Part shown: positions 1-7,541 of the stretch, in pieces
Layout: the number at the start of each line of letters is the position of its first letter
How positions within the stretch are numbered: the first letter of the stretch is position 1
Source of the DNA: an archaeon
GTDB lineage: Archaea; Asgardarchaeota; Hermodarchaeia; Hermodarchaeales; Hermodarchaeaceae
DNA: 17,914 bases
Assembly (NCBI GenBank): GCA_016550405.1
Contig: JABXGX010000152.1
Span: 1 to 17,914 of the forward strand
Reading direction: 5' to 3'
Program-made: the position numbers and the translations under genes
Notes under the pieces: generated by a model
The model's input: only the letters and a program-made list of their open reading frames with translations
What the model was told of the DNA's origin: nothing
The model's database searches: none

Positions 1-2
1 CC

Positions 3-1463
3 GAACTCAAACCCTACCACAAACGCGGCCCCCAACAGCTCCGCACCATCGCCCACTCCATTCAAAAACACCGATCTGAACTCGAACGCAAACTCACCGA
101 ACGCCTACAACTCGCCAACACCCACGACGAACTTCGCCTCGCCATCGACCACGACGTCCTCTACCTCTGGCGCAAAACCATCCACCCCGACCACTGGCTC
201 AACACCTACCACCACGAACACCTCTACCTCACCCCTCACATCAAAGAACAACTCCTCACCACCGCCCACCACCACCTCAACGTCAACACCCAACAACTCG
301 GCCAACTCCTCGACCACCTCACCACCCACCCCCGCAACCGCACCTACAACCCCCGCGCCATCCCCTACGAACTCTTCTCACCAAAACACAGCCAACACTT
401 CCACGGAGATACCCTCCACTTCTTACTGGATGCCACCAACCAACCATTCAACACCATCACCCCCCACATCACCCACATCGGCCGCATCAGCAACACCCAA
501 CACAGCGGCGGCATCCACACCCCACGTTTCCCCGAAACTAACGAACTCAACGAACTCCGCGCCCGCCTCATCGCCATCGCCCTCAGCGACTGCCACATCA
601 ACAAAACCACCCACGTCCTCACCTACCACGAAAAAGATGCAAAACGAATAGAATACGTCCGAACGCTCTTCCGCAAACTCGGTAAAACCGACTACAAAAC
701 CGAAGAACTAACAGGGAAACGAAAACGTCTCACAATAACAGCAGTAGTCGGTCGACTACTCGAACACTGGGGCGTACCCAAAGGTGACAAACTACTTAGC
801 TCCAATTTTCGTTTACCTCAAACCATTAAACAAGGTTCGCCTGAGGTGAAATCTGCTTACCTTGCTGAAGTTGTTCCCGAAGATGGGTTTTTTGTTGAAA
901 GAAACAGGCAAATGAAATTCGGAATCAAACGCGCTCATGTACTCGACGCAGGACCCAAAACCAAGATGTATAGATACCCACCAAAGATTACACATAGACA
1001 TAAGCAATTCATCCGGAAGTATGGTATAGAGCGATATGAAGCTATACGCGATGATAAACCCAGAAAACGAATAGAAATATCGAAGGGAAGACTAGATAAA
1101 CTAAAGTCTCAAGCCAAGACACAAAAAGATGAGCAAATAGCTAGAGAATTAGGACGAATTATTAAAAACCATCCTTGCGAACTTCTTGAAGATGAAAAGA
1201 ACCTAATCAAAAGTTTAGGCATTCAAATGACATCGATCTTTAAAAAAATCATTCTCCATGAAACCAATCGTGTATCAACAATCTGGGAAATCTATACTAA
1301 ATCTGAAAATGATACCTATTACTGGGCAATCATTACTCCACCAAGCTCTGGGGAGAAAAGAAAAGCGGCTCTTGAATGGATTAAGGAATATCAAAAGCAA
1401 AAATCCCTTAAGTCGATTGAACGAAAAGGGAAGTCAAAGCAAGGAATAGAACGGGTACTCTAG
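3..1463 (+). CDS. Probable LAGLIDADG-type homing endonuclease with a His/Thr-rich N-terminal region (5' partial)
   Basis: The frame is open from the left edge to the TAG at 1461-1463 (486 codons visible), so the true start lies outside the window. A GTG at 846 would start inside the conserved part and is not credible. Around 570-599 the protein reads AIALSDCHI, and around 858-893 YLAEVVPEDGFF. These fit the two catalytic helices of LAGLIDADG endonucleases, with acidic residues at 588-590 and 879-884, about 98 residues apart as expected for one alpha-beta-beta-alpha-beta-beta repeat. Between them lies a stretch like the family's middle: YHEKDAKRIEYVRTLF, then WGVPKGDK and RLPQTI. The motifs are degenerate: Ser and Cys flank the first Asp where Gly is usual. 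The first ~190 residues (3-570) match no family I recognise and are rich in His, Thr, Asn and Leu. The C-terminal ~190 residues are basic. Composition changes sharply near 620-660. The function is inferred from motif layout only. Confidence 0.62.
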   Translation, partial: ELKPYHKRGPQQLRTIAHSIQKHRSELERKLTERLQLANTHDELRLAIDHDVLYLWRKTIHPDHWLNTYHHEHLYLTPHIKEQLLTTAHHHLNVNTQQLGQLLDHLTTHPRNRTYNPRAIPYELFSPKHSQHFHGDTLHFLLDATNQPFNTITPHITHIGRISNTQHSGGIHTPRFPETNELNELRARLIAIALSDCHINKTTHVLTYHEKDAKRIEYVRTLFRKLGKTDYKTEELTGKRKRLTITAVVGRLLEHWGVPKGDKLLSSNFRLPQTIKQGSPEVKSAYLAEVVPEDGFFVERNRQMKFGIKRAHVLDAGPKTKMYRYPPKITHRHKQFIRKYGIERYEAIRDDKPRKRIEISKGRLDKLKSQAKTQKDEQIARELGRIIKNHPCELLEDEKNLIKSLGIQMTSIFKKIILHETNRVSTIWEIYTKSENDTYYWAIITPPSSGEKRKAALEWIKEYQKQKSLKSIERKGKSKQGIERVL

Positions 1464-1480
1464 GATTAGAGGCTGAATCA

Positions 1481-2686
1481 CTAACGGCGCCAAGCTTTCA
1501 CTTTTTCTCTCTCTTCGCGGCTCTTTTGTTGGAACCATGCCCACGGCTTCTCCTCTTTCGAACCATCAGGGTACGCGAGAATAACCCTATCAGTACATGA
1601 AAAGCAGGGATCTATACTAGCAAGGGCGATGGGTACGTCGGCGATTTTGCCGCCTTTGAGGATTTCGATGACGCTGGGGATGTTGCCGAGGGTGGGGGCG
1701 CGGGCTTTGTGGCGTTCGGGTTTGTCGGTGCCGTTGGAGACGACGAAGTGGAGGACTTCGCCGCGGGGGGCTTCGAAGGTGCTGAGGGCTTTGCCGGGTG
1801 GGACGCGTTTGGGGGCGCGGGTGTTGATGTCGCCGGGGGGGAGGTGGGTGAGCCAGTGGATGACGCTGGTGCAGGCGTCGACGGTTTCTTGGATGCGGAC
1901 GACGACGCGGCCGGCGACGTCGCAGAGGTCGGAGGTGCGGATTTGCCAGTGGGTGTTTTCGCTTTCTTGGTAGGGGGTGCGGGGTTGGGTGTTGCGGACG
2001 TCCCAGTGGATGTTGGAGGCGCGGGCGGTGGGGCCGGTGGCGCAGAGGGCTTTGCCGACTTCGGTGTCGAGGATGCCGACGCCGAGGGCGCGGTCGAGGA
2101 TGGTTTGTTCGTTTAGGATGAGTTTCAGGTAGTGGTGCATGCGGTCACGGATTTTTTCGAGGCGTTCCACCATGCCAGGGACTTGGCTTTTCTCTATGTC
2201 GTGGCGGACGCCGCCGATGACGTTGTTGGCGTAGTTGACGCGGTTGCCACAGATTTCTTCGATGATGTCCATGCTGTATTCGCGGTCGCGCCAGGAATAG
2301 TGGAAGAGGGTGTCCCATCCGATTTCGTGGCCAGCCACGCCTAGCCAGAGGATGTGGCTGTGAATTCGGTTTAGCTCATTCATGATGCCCCGGATGTATA
2401 ACCCACGTGGAGGAATATTTAAGCCAAGAATTTCTTCCACAGCTTGGACATAGCAGGTGGTATGGGATTGGGAGCAGATTCCGCAGATGCGTTCGGCGAG
2501 GTAAACGTTTTGGCTAAACGTGCGGCTTTCAAACGCTTTTTCGATACCCCGATGGACGTAACCAATACGTGGTGCGACGTCGACGACGAGTTCTCCATCG
2601 ACGGTGAGGGTGAAGTTTTCTGGCTCTTTGAGCGCGGGGTGTTGGGGACCAATGGGGATGGTCATGGTAGTGGGTGTTTTGGCCAT
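1481..2686 (-). CDS. Group 4 [NiFe]-hydrogenase large (catalytic) subunit, HycE/EchE/MbhL-like
   Basis: This 401-residue protein has both nickel-binding motifs of a true hydrogenase: RICGICSQSH (Cys68, Cys71) and DPCFSCTDR (Cys361, Cys364). All four cysteines argue against the related NuoD/Fpo subunit of complex I, which lacks them. The N-terminus (IPIGPQHPALKEPENF) and GYVHRGIEK around residues 42-50 are typical of the group 4/complex I family, which are membrane-linked, cytoplasm-facing complexes that evolve or oxidise H2. After Arg367 there are 34 more residues. In E. coli HycE a tail of similar size is cut off after the equivalent Arg during Ni insertion, so a processed precursor is likely (inference). 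Start: ATG at 2684-2686, with no strong Shine-Dalgarno. No small subunit, ferredoxin or membrane subunit is adjacent: the gene upstream is a radical SAM enzyme and the gene downstream is convergent. Bases ~1640-2340 have extreme C-ending codon use, unlike both ends of the gene. Confidence 0.93.
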   Translation of the reverse strand: MAKTPTTMTIPIGPQHPALKEPENFTLTVDGELVVDVAPRIGYVHRGIEKAFESRTFSQNVYLAERICGICSQSHTTCYVQAVEEILGLNIPPRGLYIRGIMNELNRIHSHILWLGVAGHEIGWDTLFHYSWRDREYSMDIIEEICGNRVNYANNVIGGVRHDIEKSQVPGMVERLEKIRDRMHHYLKLILNEQTILDRALGVGILDTEVGKALCATGPTARASNIHWDVRNTQPRTPYQESENTHWQIRTSDLCDVAGRVVVRIQETVDACTSVIHWLTHLPPGDINTRAPKRVPPGKALSTFEAPRGEVLHFVVSNGTDKPERHKARAPTLGNIPSVIEILKGGKIADVPIALASIDPCFSCTDRVILAYPDGSKEEKPWAWFQQKSREEREKVKAWRR

Positions 2687-2927
2687 GGTGGGTCAACTAC
2701 CTGAAAGGTTTCAGTGTAGTCTTTTCATGCCCTATTCTTCCTTAAGAAACTAGCTGTCATACTATGATATATCTAAGATATTCTGATTCTGTTCAATTTT
2801 AAACGGTCAACTTGTTCTCGAAAACGTCAAAAGGCGTGAAATCATTTCCGAAATAATTGACGCATTTTACCAACGATATTCCTCTTCGTTAAGCTACATT
2901 CTTCGAAGATTAATACCCTACTTTCAT
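2687..2927. other. AT-rich intergenic region, probable leader/promoter of the hydrogenase gene
   Basis: This 241-base stretch separates two minus-strand genes and contains no convincing reading frame. On the minus strand, TTAGATATATC (about 2766-2778) resembles an archaeal TATA box and would place transcription start near 2740-2745, giving a leader of roughly 55 bases for the hydrogenase gene. This is suggestive only. The gap supports separate transcription of the hydrogenase and the radical SAM gene. Confidence 0.3.
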
Positions 2928-4325
2928 TCATCTCATTACAGCCCTCCAGTCTTTTCCAAAACGTATTATATTTTGCATTATAATCTTGAATAATGGCAAA
3001 TTACCTGATCGCAGCTGCTTCCATAAGTATTGGGGGCGTGTGTAGAATTTCAAGTATGCCTTGTAAAGAAATTTCTTAATGAGTTTTTTTGAAAGCCCTG
3101 GTAGATTCATAACCGGCTTAAGAACAGAGAAATCTCGCCATTTTAATTTCGCTAGCCAACCATTCTGGTTTGCCATCTCATACAATGGTGTCCCCGGATA
3201 CGGTGTACACACAGTAAATTGGGCGATATCAGGGTTTAATTGGCAGGCAAAATCAATTGTTGTTTGCATTTCTTCTTTTGTTTCCCTCGGAATTCCTGTT
3301 AAAAAAGAGACAATCGATTGTAATCCCGCTTTATTCAATGTCTTCACAGTCTGGACAACCTGCTCCACCTTAATTCCTTTACGCAGAAAATGAAGTACCC
3401 GTTGACTTCCTGATTCTGCCCCAACATAAACGGTGTGACAGCCAGCATCCTTAAGCCACGTCGCCATTTCAGGATGTCGAGCCATGATATCTGCACGCGT
3501 CGAACAGGTCCAACCAACCTGACATCCCTCCGACTGCATTTGCTCACAGATTGCCTTTACTCGACGGTAATTGAAGGTAAATAAATCATCTACAAACTCG
3601 ATTTCCCTAACTCCAAAGTCTTGTTCAAGAAACCGGATTTCGTTCACTACATTTTCCGGTGAGCGTCCTCGCCACTTCTTCCCTACTATTCGGGACGAGG
3701 AACAGAAAATACAGCCATAAGGACACCCCCGACTAGTGATCATTGTTGCCACAGGTAAACCAGGGCCATAGTAATTTGTCAAATTAAGAAGGTCATAAGC
3801 AGGAAAGGGCAAGAGGTCAAGATTTTTAATATAGGGCATATCGGGATTTCGAATCGTAGAAGAATTAAATCGATAGGTGATGCCTCGCACATTCAGATAG
3901 TGCCCCTTGCTGGCATAATCGACAAGTAATTTGTTCATGGTCATTTCACCTTCACCACGAACGACGACATCAATCTCAGGGCATTCATTCAATACTTGGA
4001 AATCTTGGAAGGTTACGTGGGCACCCCCTACTACGACCAGCACCTTAGAATCAAATTGCTTAACTAAATTAGCACTGTGATAAACATCTTGGATAGTAGG
4101 TGTAGCTTGACCGCTAATTCCAACTATATCCGGTTGAAAGTCTTCCAACAGCTGTATGAACTTACTATCAGTCGTTCGAAGAAGAAGTCCATCATGAATC
4201 TGTACATCATGACCTTGGTTACGAAGATAACTAGCAATGTATCCAAGTCCCAAGGGAACACTCAGAACGCCGAGATTATCTCTAATTGCGCAATTTGAAT
4301 TCGGCACTGTCAGAAGAATCTTCAA
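2928..4325 (-). CDS. B12-binding-domain radical SAM protein
   Basis: This 465-residue protein has the layout of class B (cobalamin-type) radical SAM enzymes. Residues 1-130 form a Rossmann-like B12-binding domain (MKILLTVPNS at the start, VGISGQ near 68, VVVGGAHVTF near 97, GEGE near 124). Residues ~190-400 form the radical SAM barrel with the Cx3Cx2C iron-sulfur motif RGCPYGCIFC (Cys201, Cys205, Cys208). Later signatures are EFVDDLF, YVGAESGS and LTGIPRET. The usual DxHxxG histidine for base-off cobalamin is not evident in the N-domain. The last ~55 residues are basic and hydrophobic. Relatives methylate or rearrange unactivated carbons in lipids, cofactors and natural products; the substrate cannot be told here. 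The start is TTG at 4325, chosen because AGGTGAG lies 8 bases before it and no in-frame ATG fits better. It stands alone, with gaps on both sides. Confidence 0.92.
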   Translation of the reverse strand: MKILLTVPNSNCAIRDNLGVLSVPLGLGYIASYLRNQGHDVQIHDGLLLRTTDSKFIQLLEDFQPDIVGISGQATPTIQDVYHSANLVKQFDSKVLVVVGGAHVTFQDFQVLNECPEIDVVVRGEGEMTMNKLLVDYASKGHYLNVRGITYRFNSSTIRNPDMPYIKNLDLLPFPAYDLLNLTNYYGPGLPVATMITSRGCPYGCIFCSSSRIVGKKWRGRSPENVVNEIRFLEQDFGVREIEFVDDLFTFNYRRVKAICEQMQSEGCQVGWTCSTRADIMARHPEMATWLKDAGCHTVYVGAESGSQRVLHFLRKGIKVEQVVQTVKTLNKAGLQSIVSFLTGIPRETKEEMQTTIDFACQLNPDIAQFTVCTPYPGTPLYEMANQNGWLAKLKWRDFSVLKPVMNLPGLSKKLIKKFLYKAYLKFYTRPQYLWKQLRSGNLPLFKIIMQNIIRFGKDWRAVMR

Positions 4326-4333
4326 GGAAAAAA

Positions 4334-4340
4334 CTCACCT
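4334..4340 (-). promoter_or_regulatory. Shine-Dalgarno fixing the TTG start of the radical SAM gene
   Basis: On the minus strand the bases read AGGTGAG, followed by 8 bases and then TTG at 4325-4323. The match to the anti-Shine-Dalgarno complement (GGAGGTGA) and the spacing make TTG the most likely initiator. Confidence 0.6.
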
Positions 4341-4621
4341 TCTGAAGCCATCTCAATTTCGCCTGTTTCAATTCATGCTTTTTTGCAGCAACGAATGTGA
4401 TGAGTGTAAAATATCGTATAATCGAATTGACGCCGGGTTTGTCCAATGATGCAGTTAATTTACTAACCATGAGATTGATTCACCTCTACCACATCTCACT
4501 CAAGGATTTGAGTACTCCAATAGAGAAGATGGCTAGAATGGGGGTTGGAAACAGGAAATCGCCATTCATCCAGATCGGCCTCTGAAACCAATTGGGAAAC
4601 CCGCTATCTTTATACTTATCG

Positions 4622-4635
4622 GTCAGTTTTCTGAC
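4622..4635. repeat. Short inverted repeat GTCAG-TTTT-CTGAC
   Basis: The 5-base arms are perfect with a 4-base spacer, about 60 bases before the TetR-type remnant. It could be a small operator or hairpin. The arms are short enough to occur by chance. Confidence 0.3.
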
Positions 4636-4692
4636 TTTAGGGTCATTTTTATTCTATACTCGAAGTTCCTGTTTTATTATTCATTGGTAAAC

Positions 4693-5040
4693 ATGAATGC
4701 CCAAGTGTTCCAAGATTAGAAAATTCGAGCAAAGCCACAAATCATTGCAGGCGCGATTTTAGTTTTTGTGAAGAAAGGCGATCATACGGTGAAGATCACC
4801 GATATTGAAAACGAATTAGGAGTGAGCAAAGGAACCTCGTACCAATGGTTAAAGAGCAAAAAGGATTTGTTTCAGGCGGTAATTCAAATGCCCCTTAAGA
4901 GATTTTGGTTTTCACAACCCTTCACACCGTTAATCGAGTATACGCTGGGGTGGCTACTGCTTACATCAGAATCCCAGAGCAAACCAAGGATGCAAAATAG
5001 TTTTCATTTGGTTCAAGTCGTATATCCTCAAGGGTCTTAA
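4693..5040 (+). pseudogene. TetR/AcrR-type regulator remnant (DNA-binding domain with in-frame TAG, C-domain mostly missing)
   Basis: The frame shows a clear TetR N-terminal helix-turn-helix: IIAGAILVFVKKG (4741-4779), then ITDIENELGVSKGTSYQWL and KSKKDLFQAVI, matching the family pattern dIA..Gvs.gt.Y..F.sKe.L...v. The first helix lies upstream of the only usable start, GTG at 4768. The nearest ATG in frame is at 4693, but a TAG at 4717-4719 separates it from the domain. Downstream, only about 50 residues follow before TAA at 5038-5040, whereas TetR proteins usually have a ligand-binding domain of 120-150 residues. The tail (FWFSQPFTPLIEYTLGW) has no clear match. The best reading is a decayed regulator. 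A shortened protein from GTG 4768, or readthrough of the TAG, is possible but less likely. Confidence 0.62.
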
Positions 5041-5044
5041 ATAG
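5036..5044 (+). promoter_or_regulatory. Archaeal TATA-like box before the Lon-family gene
   Basis: CTTAAATAG lies 39 bases before the ATG at 5083. It matches the archaeal TATA pattern and would put transcription start near 5066, giving a short leader. No strong upstream BRE is visible. Confidence 0.38.
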
Positions 5045-5082
5045 TAGATAATCCAAACTGATTCAAATCATAGAGTGGACAT

Positions 5083-7482
5083 ATGATGCCTAAATTAGAC
5101 TCAGACCAACTGCGAGCGCGCTGTAAATCACGCGAGTTTGAATGTAAAACGAGTGCCGAACTATCACAGCTCGAAGGTATCGTGGGGCAGCCTCGTGCAT
5201 TGAATGCGCTGCAATTCGGGTTGGAGATTCCTGACAAAGGATTCAACGTTTATGTGGCGGGAAGTCCTGGCACGGGCCGACATACGGCTACAAATCGATA
5301 CTTGGAAGAGATTGCCGCGAAACTACGTGAAGTGCCTTCAGATTGGTGTTATGTCACGAATTTTACAAATCAGTTCAAGCCTACAGCCTTGGAGTTTCCC
5401 GCAGGAATGGGTAAGGTCTTCGTAGCAAAGATTGATCAATTTATCGAAGCGGCGCGGACCATGATTCAGCGGATGCTGGAAAGTGAAGAGTATGCTCAGC
5501 AACGTGAAGACTTATCTCGGAAATTTGAACAGGAACGGGATGAGCTTACCGAGCAGATGCGGCGAAAAGCGGAGCAGGCAGGATTTGTATTGCAGGGGAC
5601 TCAAACGGGGCTATTAATGGTTCCTATACTCAATGGTAAACCTGTCACGCCGGATATGGTTCCTAAATTAAAACCGGAAGTTCGGAAAGAAATCGAAACA
5701 CGCCGAGAGGCTCTAGAAACCGAGTTACGATCCGCCTTCCGAAAATTACGGTCCCTAGAGCGGGATCTACGGGAACAGCTTCATGAAATGGAAGAAAAGG
5801 CGGTCAGATTTACCCTTGAACCATTACTTAATGAAATCGAAGAAGAATTCGCTAGCAACGAAAAAGTCGGTACTTGGCTCAACGAATTAGCAGATGATCT
5901 GATTAAAAACTTAAACGAGTTCATCGGGCGTAAACCGCAAGGGTTACCTCCTGAACTTCTCATGCGAATGCCATCTCCTGAAGATTTTGCCAAACGCTAT
6001 AAAGTCAATCTCTTAGTCGATAACTCTGAAACCGAAGGCGCACCGATAGTTACAGTTACCAATGCTGCCTATGACCGACTCTTCGGTGTCATTGAAAAGG
6101 AACCCCGGTTTGGTGCACTCGTAACCGATACCACCATGATTCGCGCTGGCAGTTTACATCAAGCAAACGGAGGCTATCTAGTGATTCCCGTGCGGGAATT
6201 GCTGCTCGCTCCAGCATCCTATCAAGCATTAAAGCGTGCTCTCCAAAACGATGAAATTGTCATCGAGGAACCAAGTGCTGCATTGGGATTTCTCTCAGTG
6301 AAAACTTTACATCCCGAGCCCATTCCCCTGAAACTTAAAGTGATCCTCATTGGCCAGCCCTTATGGTATCAGCAACTGTATCAATTAGACCCTGATTTTC
6401 GTGAACTCTTCAAAGTGAAGGCGGATTTCGATACATCTATGGACCGAAACAAAGATTCTGTGAAAATCTACGGAGACTTTGTCTGCACTCTTACCGCTAA
6501 GGAAGATTTGCGCCATTTGGCTGTCGACGCTATAGCTGAGGTAGTCGATTTCAGTTCAAGGCTCGCTGATGATCAACATAAACTATCTACGCGGTTTGAC
6601 ATCGTTGCCGATGTAATTCGCGAGGCAAACTTCTATGCAAACAAAGATGGAAAATCCGTTATCAAAATATCGCACATCAAAAAGGCCTTGGATGAACGCT
6701 TCTTCCGCTCAAGCTTGTATGCAGAAAAGGTCCGGGAATACATCAAGAAAGGCGTCATCCTCATCGATACAGAAGGTGAAGCCATAGGTCAAATCAACGG
6801 GTTATCAGTCCTCTCCCTTGGCGATTTCAGTTTCGGTCAACCTTCGCGCATTACCGCAACCGTAGCACCAGGTCGTGGTCAAGTGATTGATATTGAACGC
6901 GAAGCTCAACTTAGTGGACCTATCCAAATCAAGGGGGTCCAAATCCTCACCGGATTTCTCCATGAAGTCTTTGGTCAAAATAAACCTTTGAGCCTCTCTG
7001 CACGCATTACCTTCGAACAGAGCTATGGAGGCGTTGATGGCGACAGTGCAAGTAGCACAGAACTTTATGCCATGTTATCCGCACTATCCGAAGTTCCAAT
7101 ACAACAACGGTTTGCTGTCACAGGATCCGTCAACCAGCATGGTCAAGTCCAAGCCATCGGTGGCGTCAACCAGAAAATCGAAGGCTACTTTGCCGTGTGT
7201 AAAGAAAAAGGCTTAACCGGGAATCAGGGCGTCTTGGTTCCTGAATCCAATGTACAAAACCTTATGCTGAAAGATGAAGTTATTAAAGCCGTCGAAGCAG
7301 GGAAATTCCATATCCATTCGGTGCAGACCATCGAGGAAGGAATTGAACTCCTTACTGGAATACCCGCTGGAAAACAACGAGCAGATGGCACCTACCCCGA
7401 AGACTCAATCTTTGGACGCGTCGATAAGCGGTTACAGGAAATGGCGAACATCATGCGAGAACATAATCGCCCTATTGACTAG
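5083..7482 (+). CDS. Lon-family protease with AAA_32-type N-terminal region (LonC/YcbZ-like)
   Basis: This 799-residue protein has the order of the AAA_32 plus Lon_C family. The N-terminal segment is FECKTSAEL...GQPRALNALQFG, with a P-loop-like GSPGTGRHT at residues 60-68, followed by a coiled-coil insertion rich in Glu/Arg/Lys (~130-280). The core has HQANGGYLVIPV at 359-370, and a C-terminal Lon protease domain starts around 575. The catalytic dyad is intact: Ser655 in VDGDSASS and Lys698 in GGVNQKIEG, 43 residues apart, the same spacing as Ser679/Lys722 of E. coli Lon. The ATPase signature is altered: Arg replaces the Walker A Lys, and Pro369 sits where the Walker B Asp is expected. Meiothermus LonC is an ATP-independent relative with degenerate ATPase motifs, so an ATP-independent peptidase is a fair inference. 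No membrane segment or signal peptide is seen, so it is probably cytoplasmic. Two ATGs are possible (5083, 5086). Confidence 0.94.
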   Translation: MMPKLDSDQLRARCKSREFECKTSAELSQLEGIVGQPRALNALQFGLEIPDKGFNVYVAGSPGTGRHTATNRYLEEIAAKLREVPSDWCYVTNFTNQFKPTALEFPAGMGKVFVAKIDQFIEAARTMIQRMLESEEYAQQREDLSRKFEQERDELTEQMRRKAEQAGFVLQGTQTGLLMVPILNGKPVTPDMVPKLKPEVRKEIETRREALETELRSAFRKLRSLERDLREQLHEMEEKAVRFTLEPLLNEIEEEFASNEKVGTWLNELADDLIKNLNEFIGRKPQGLPPELLMRMPSPEDFAKRYKVNLLVDNSETEGAPIVTVTNAAYDRLFGVIEKEPRFGALVTDTTMIRAGSLHQANGGYLVIPVRELLLAPASYQALKRALQNDEIVIEEPSAALGFLSVKTLHPEPIPLKLKVILIGQPLWYQQLYQLDPDFRELFKVKADFDTSMDRNKDSVKIYGDFVCTLTAKEDLRHLAVDAIAEVVDFSSRLADDQHKLSTRFDIVADVIREANFYANKDGKSVIKISHIKKALDERFFRSSLYAEKVREYIKKGVILIDTEGEAIGQINGLSVLSLGDFSFGQPSRITATVAPGRGQVIDIEREAQLSGPIQIKGVQILTGFLHEVFGQNKPLSLSARITFEQSYGGVDGDSASSTELYAMLSALSEVPIQQRFAVTGSVNQHGQVQAIGGVNQKIEGYFAVCKEKGLTGNQGVLVPESNVQNLMLKDEVIKAVEAGKFHIHSVQTIEEGIELLTGIPAGKQRADGTYPEDSIFGRVDKRLQEMANIMREHNRPID

Positions 7483-7500
7483 ACTGTGTACCGCAATTCA

Positions 7501-7508
7501 CTTTTAAG
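7501..7508 (+). promoter_or_regulatory. Possible TATA box before the P-type ATPase gene
   Basis: CTTTTAAG lies 33 bases before the ATG at 7542, so the transcript would have a leader of about 10 bases. No good Shine-Dalgarno precedes the ATG, in keeping with a short leader. Confidence 0.28.
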
Positions 7509-7541
7509 CAAGATTCGCACAAGCCCCACTAGGGACGCCGG

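Larger units (their letters stand above)
4326..4692. other. Gene-free intergenic stretch
   Basis: About 370 bases lie between the start of the radical SAM gene and the TetR remnant. The short open frames here (for example 4397-4585 +, and a minus-strand hydrophobic stretch of about 45 codons near 4480-4650 that has no start) lack convincing starts or family motifs. The stretch includes a small perfect inverted repeat at 4622-4635. It may be decayed sequence next to a decayed regulator, but no specific gene can be recognised. Confidence 0.5.

Noticed and set aside
105..629. Several minus-strand open frames over the left-edge gene
   Set aside because: They are Val/Gly/Glu-rich shadows created by the A+C-rich coding strand. 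The + frame is open throughout and leads into a motif-bearing domain.
1..640. Low-complexity A+C-rich stretch considered as a tandem repeat or CRISPR-like array
   Set aside because: No fixed repeat unit or regular spacing is visible. The pattern is explained by C-ending codons in an open frame.
1709..2116. Plus-strand open frame of 135 codons rich in Gly/Asp/Val/Ala
   Set aside because: It is the antisense shadow of the C-ending codon block in the hydrogenase gene. Its composition follows from that bias and it has no family motifs.
1481..2686. Assignment of the large subunit to complex I (NuoD/FpoD)
   Set aside because: All four nickel-binding cysteines are present, which complex I subunits lack.
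2687..2927. Possible tRNA or other stable RNA in the hydrogenase leader
   Set aside because: No GGTTCRA T-loop or cloverleaf arms and no strong stem could be found by eye.
4397..4585. 62-codon plus-strand ORF beginning MMSVKYRI
   Set aside because: There is no Shine-Dalgarno, no family resemblance and no neighbouring gene that would make sense of it.
4480..4650. Minus-strand hydrophobic open stretch (about 45 codons) that might be a permease fragment
   Set aside because: It has no start codon after the preceding stop, no recognised motif and ends quickly. Chance is as likely.
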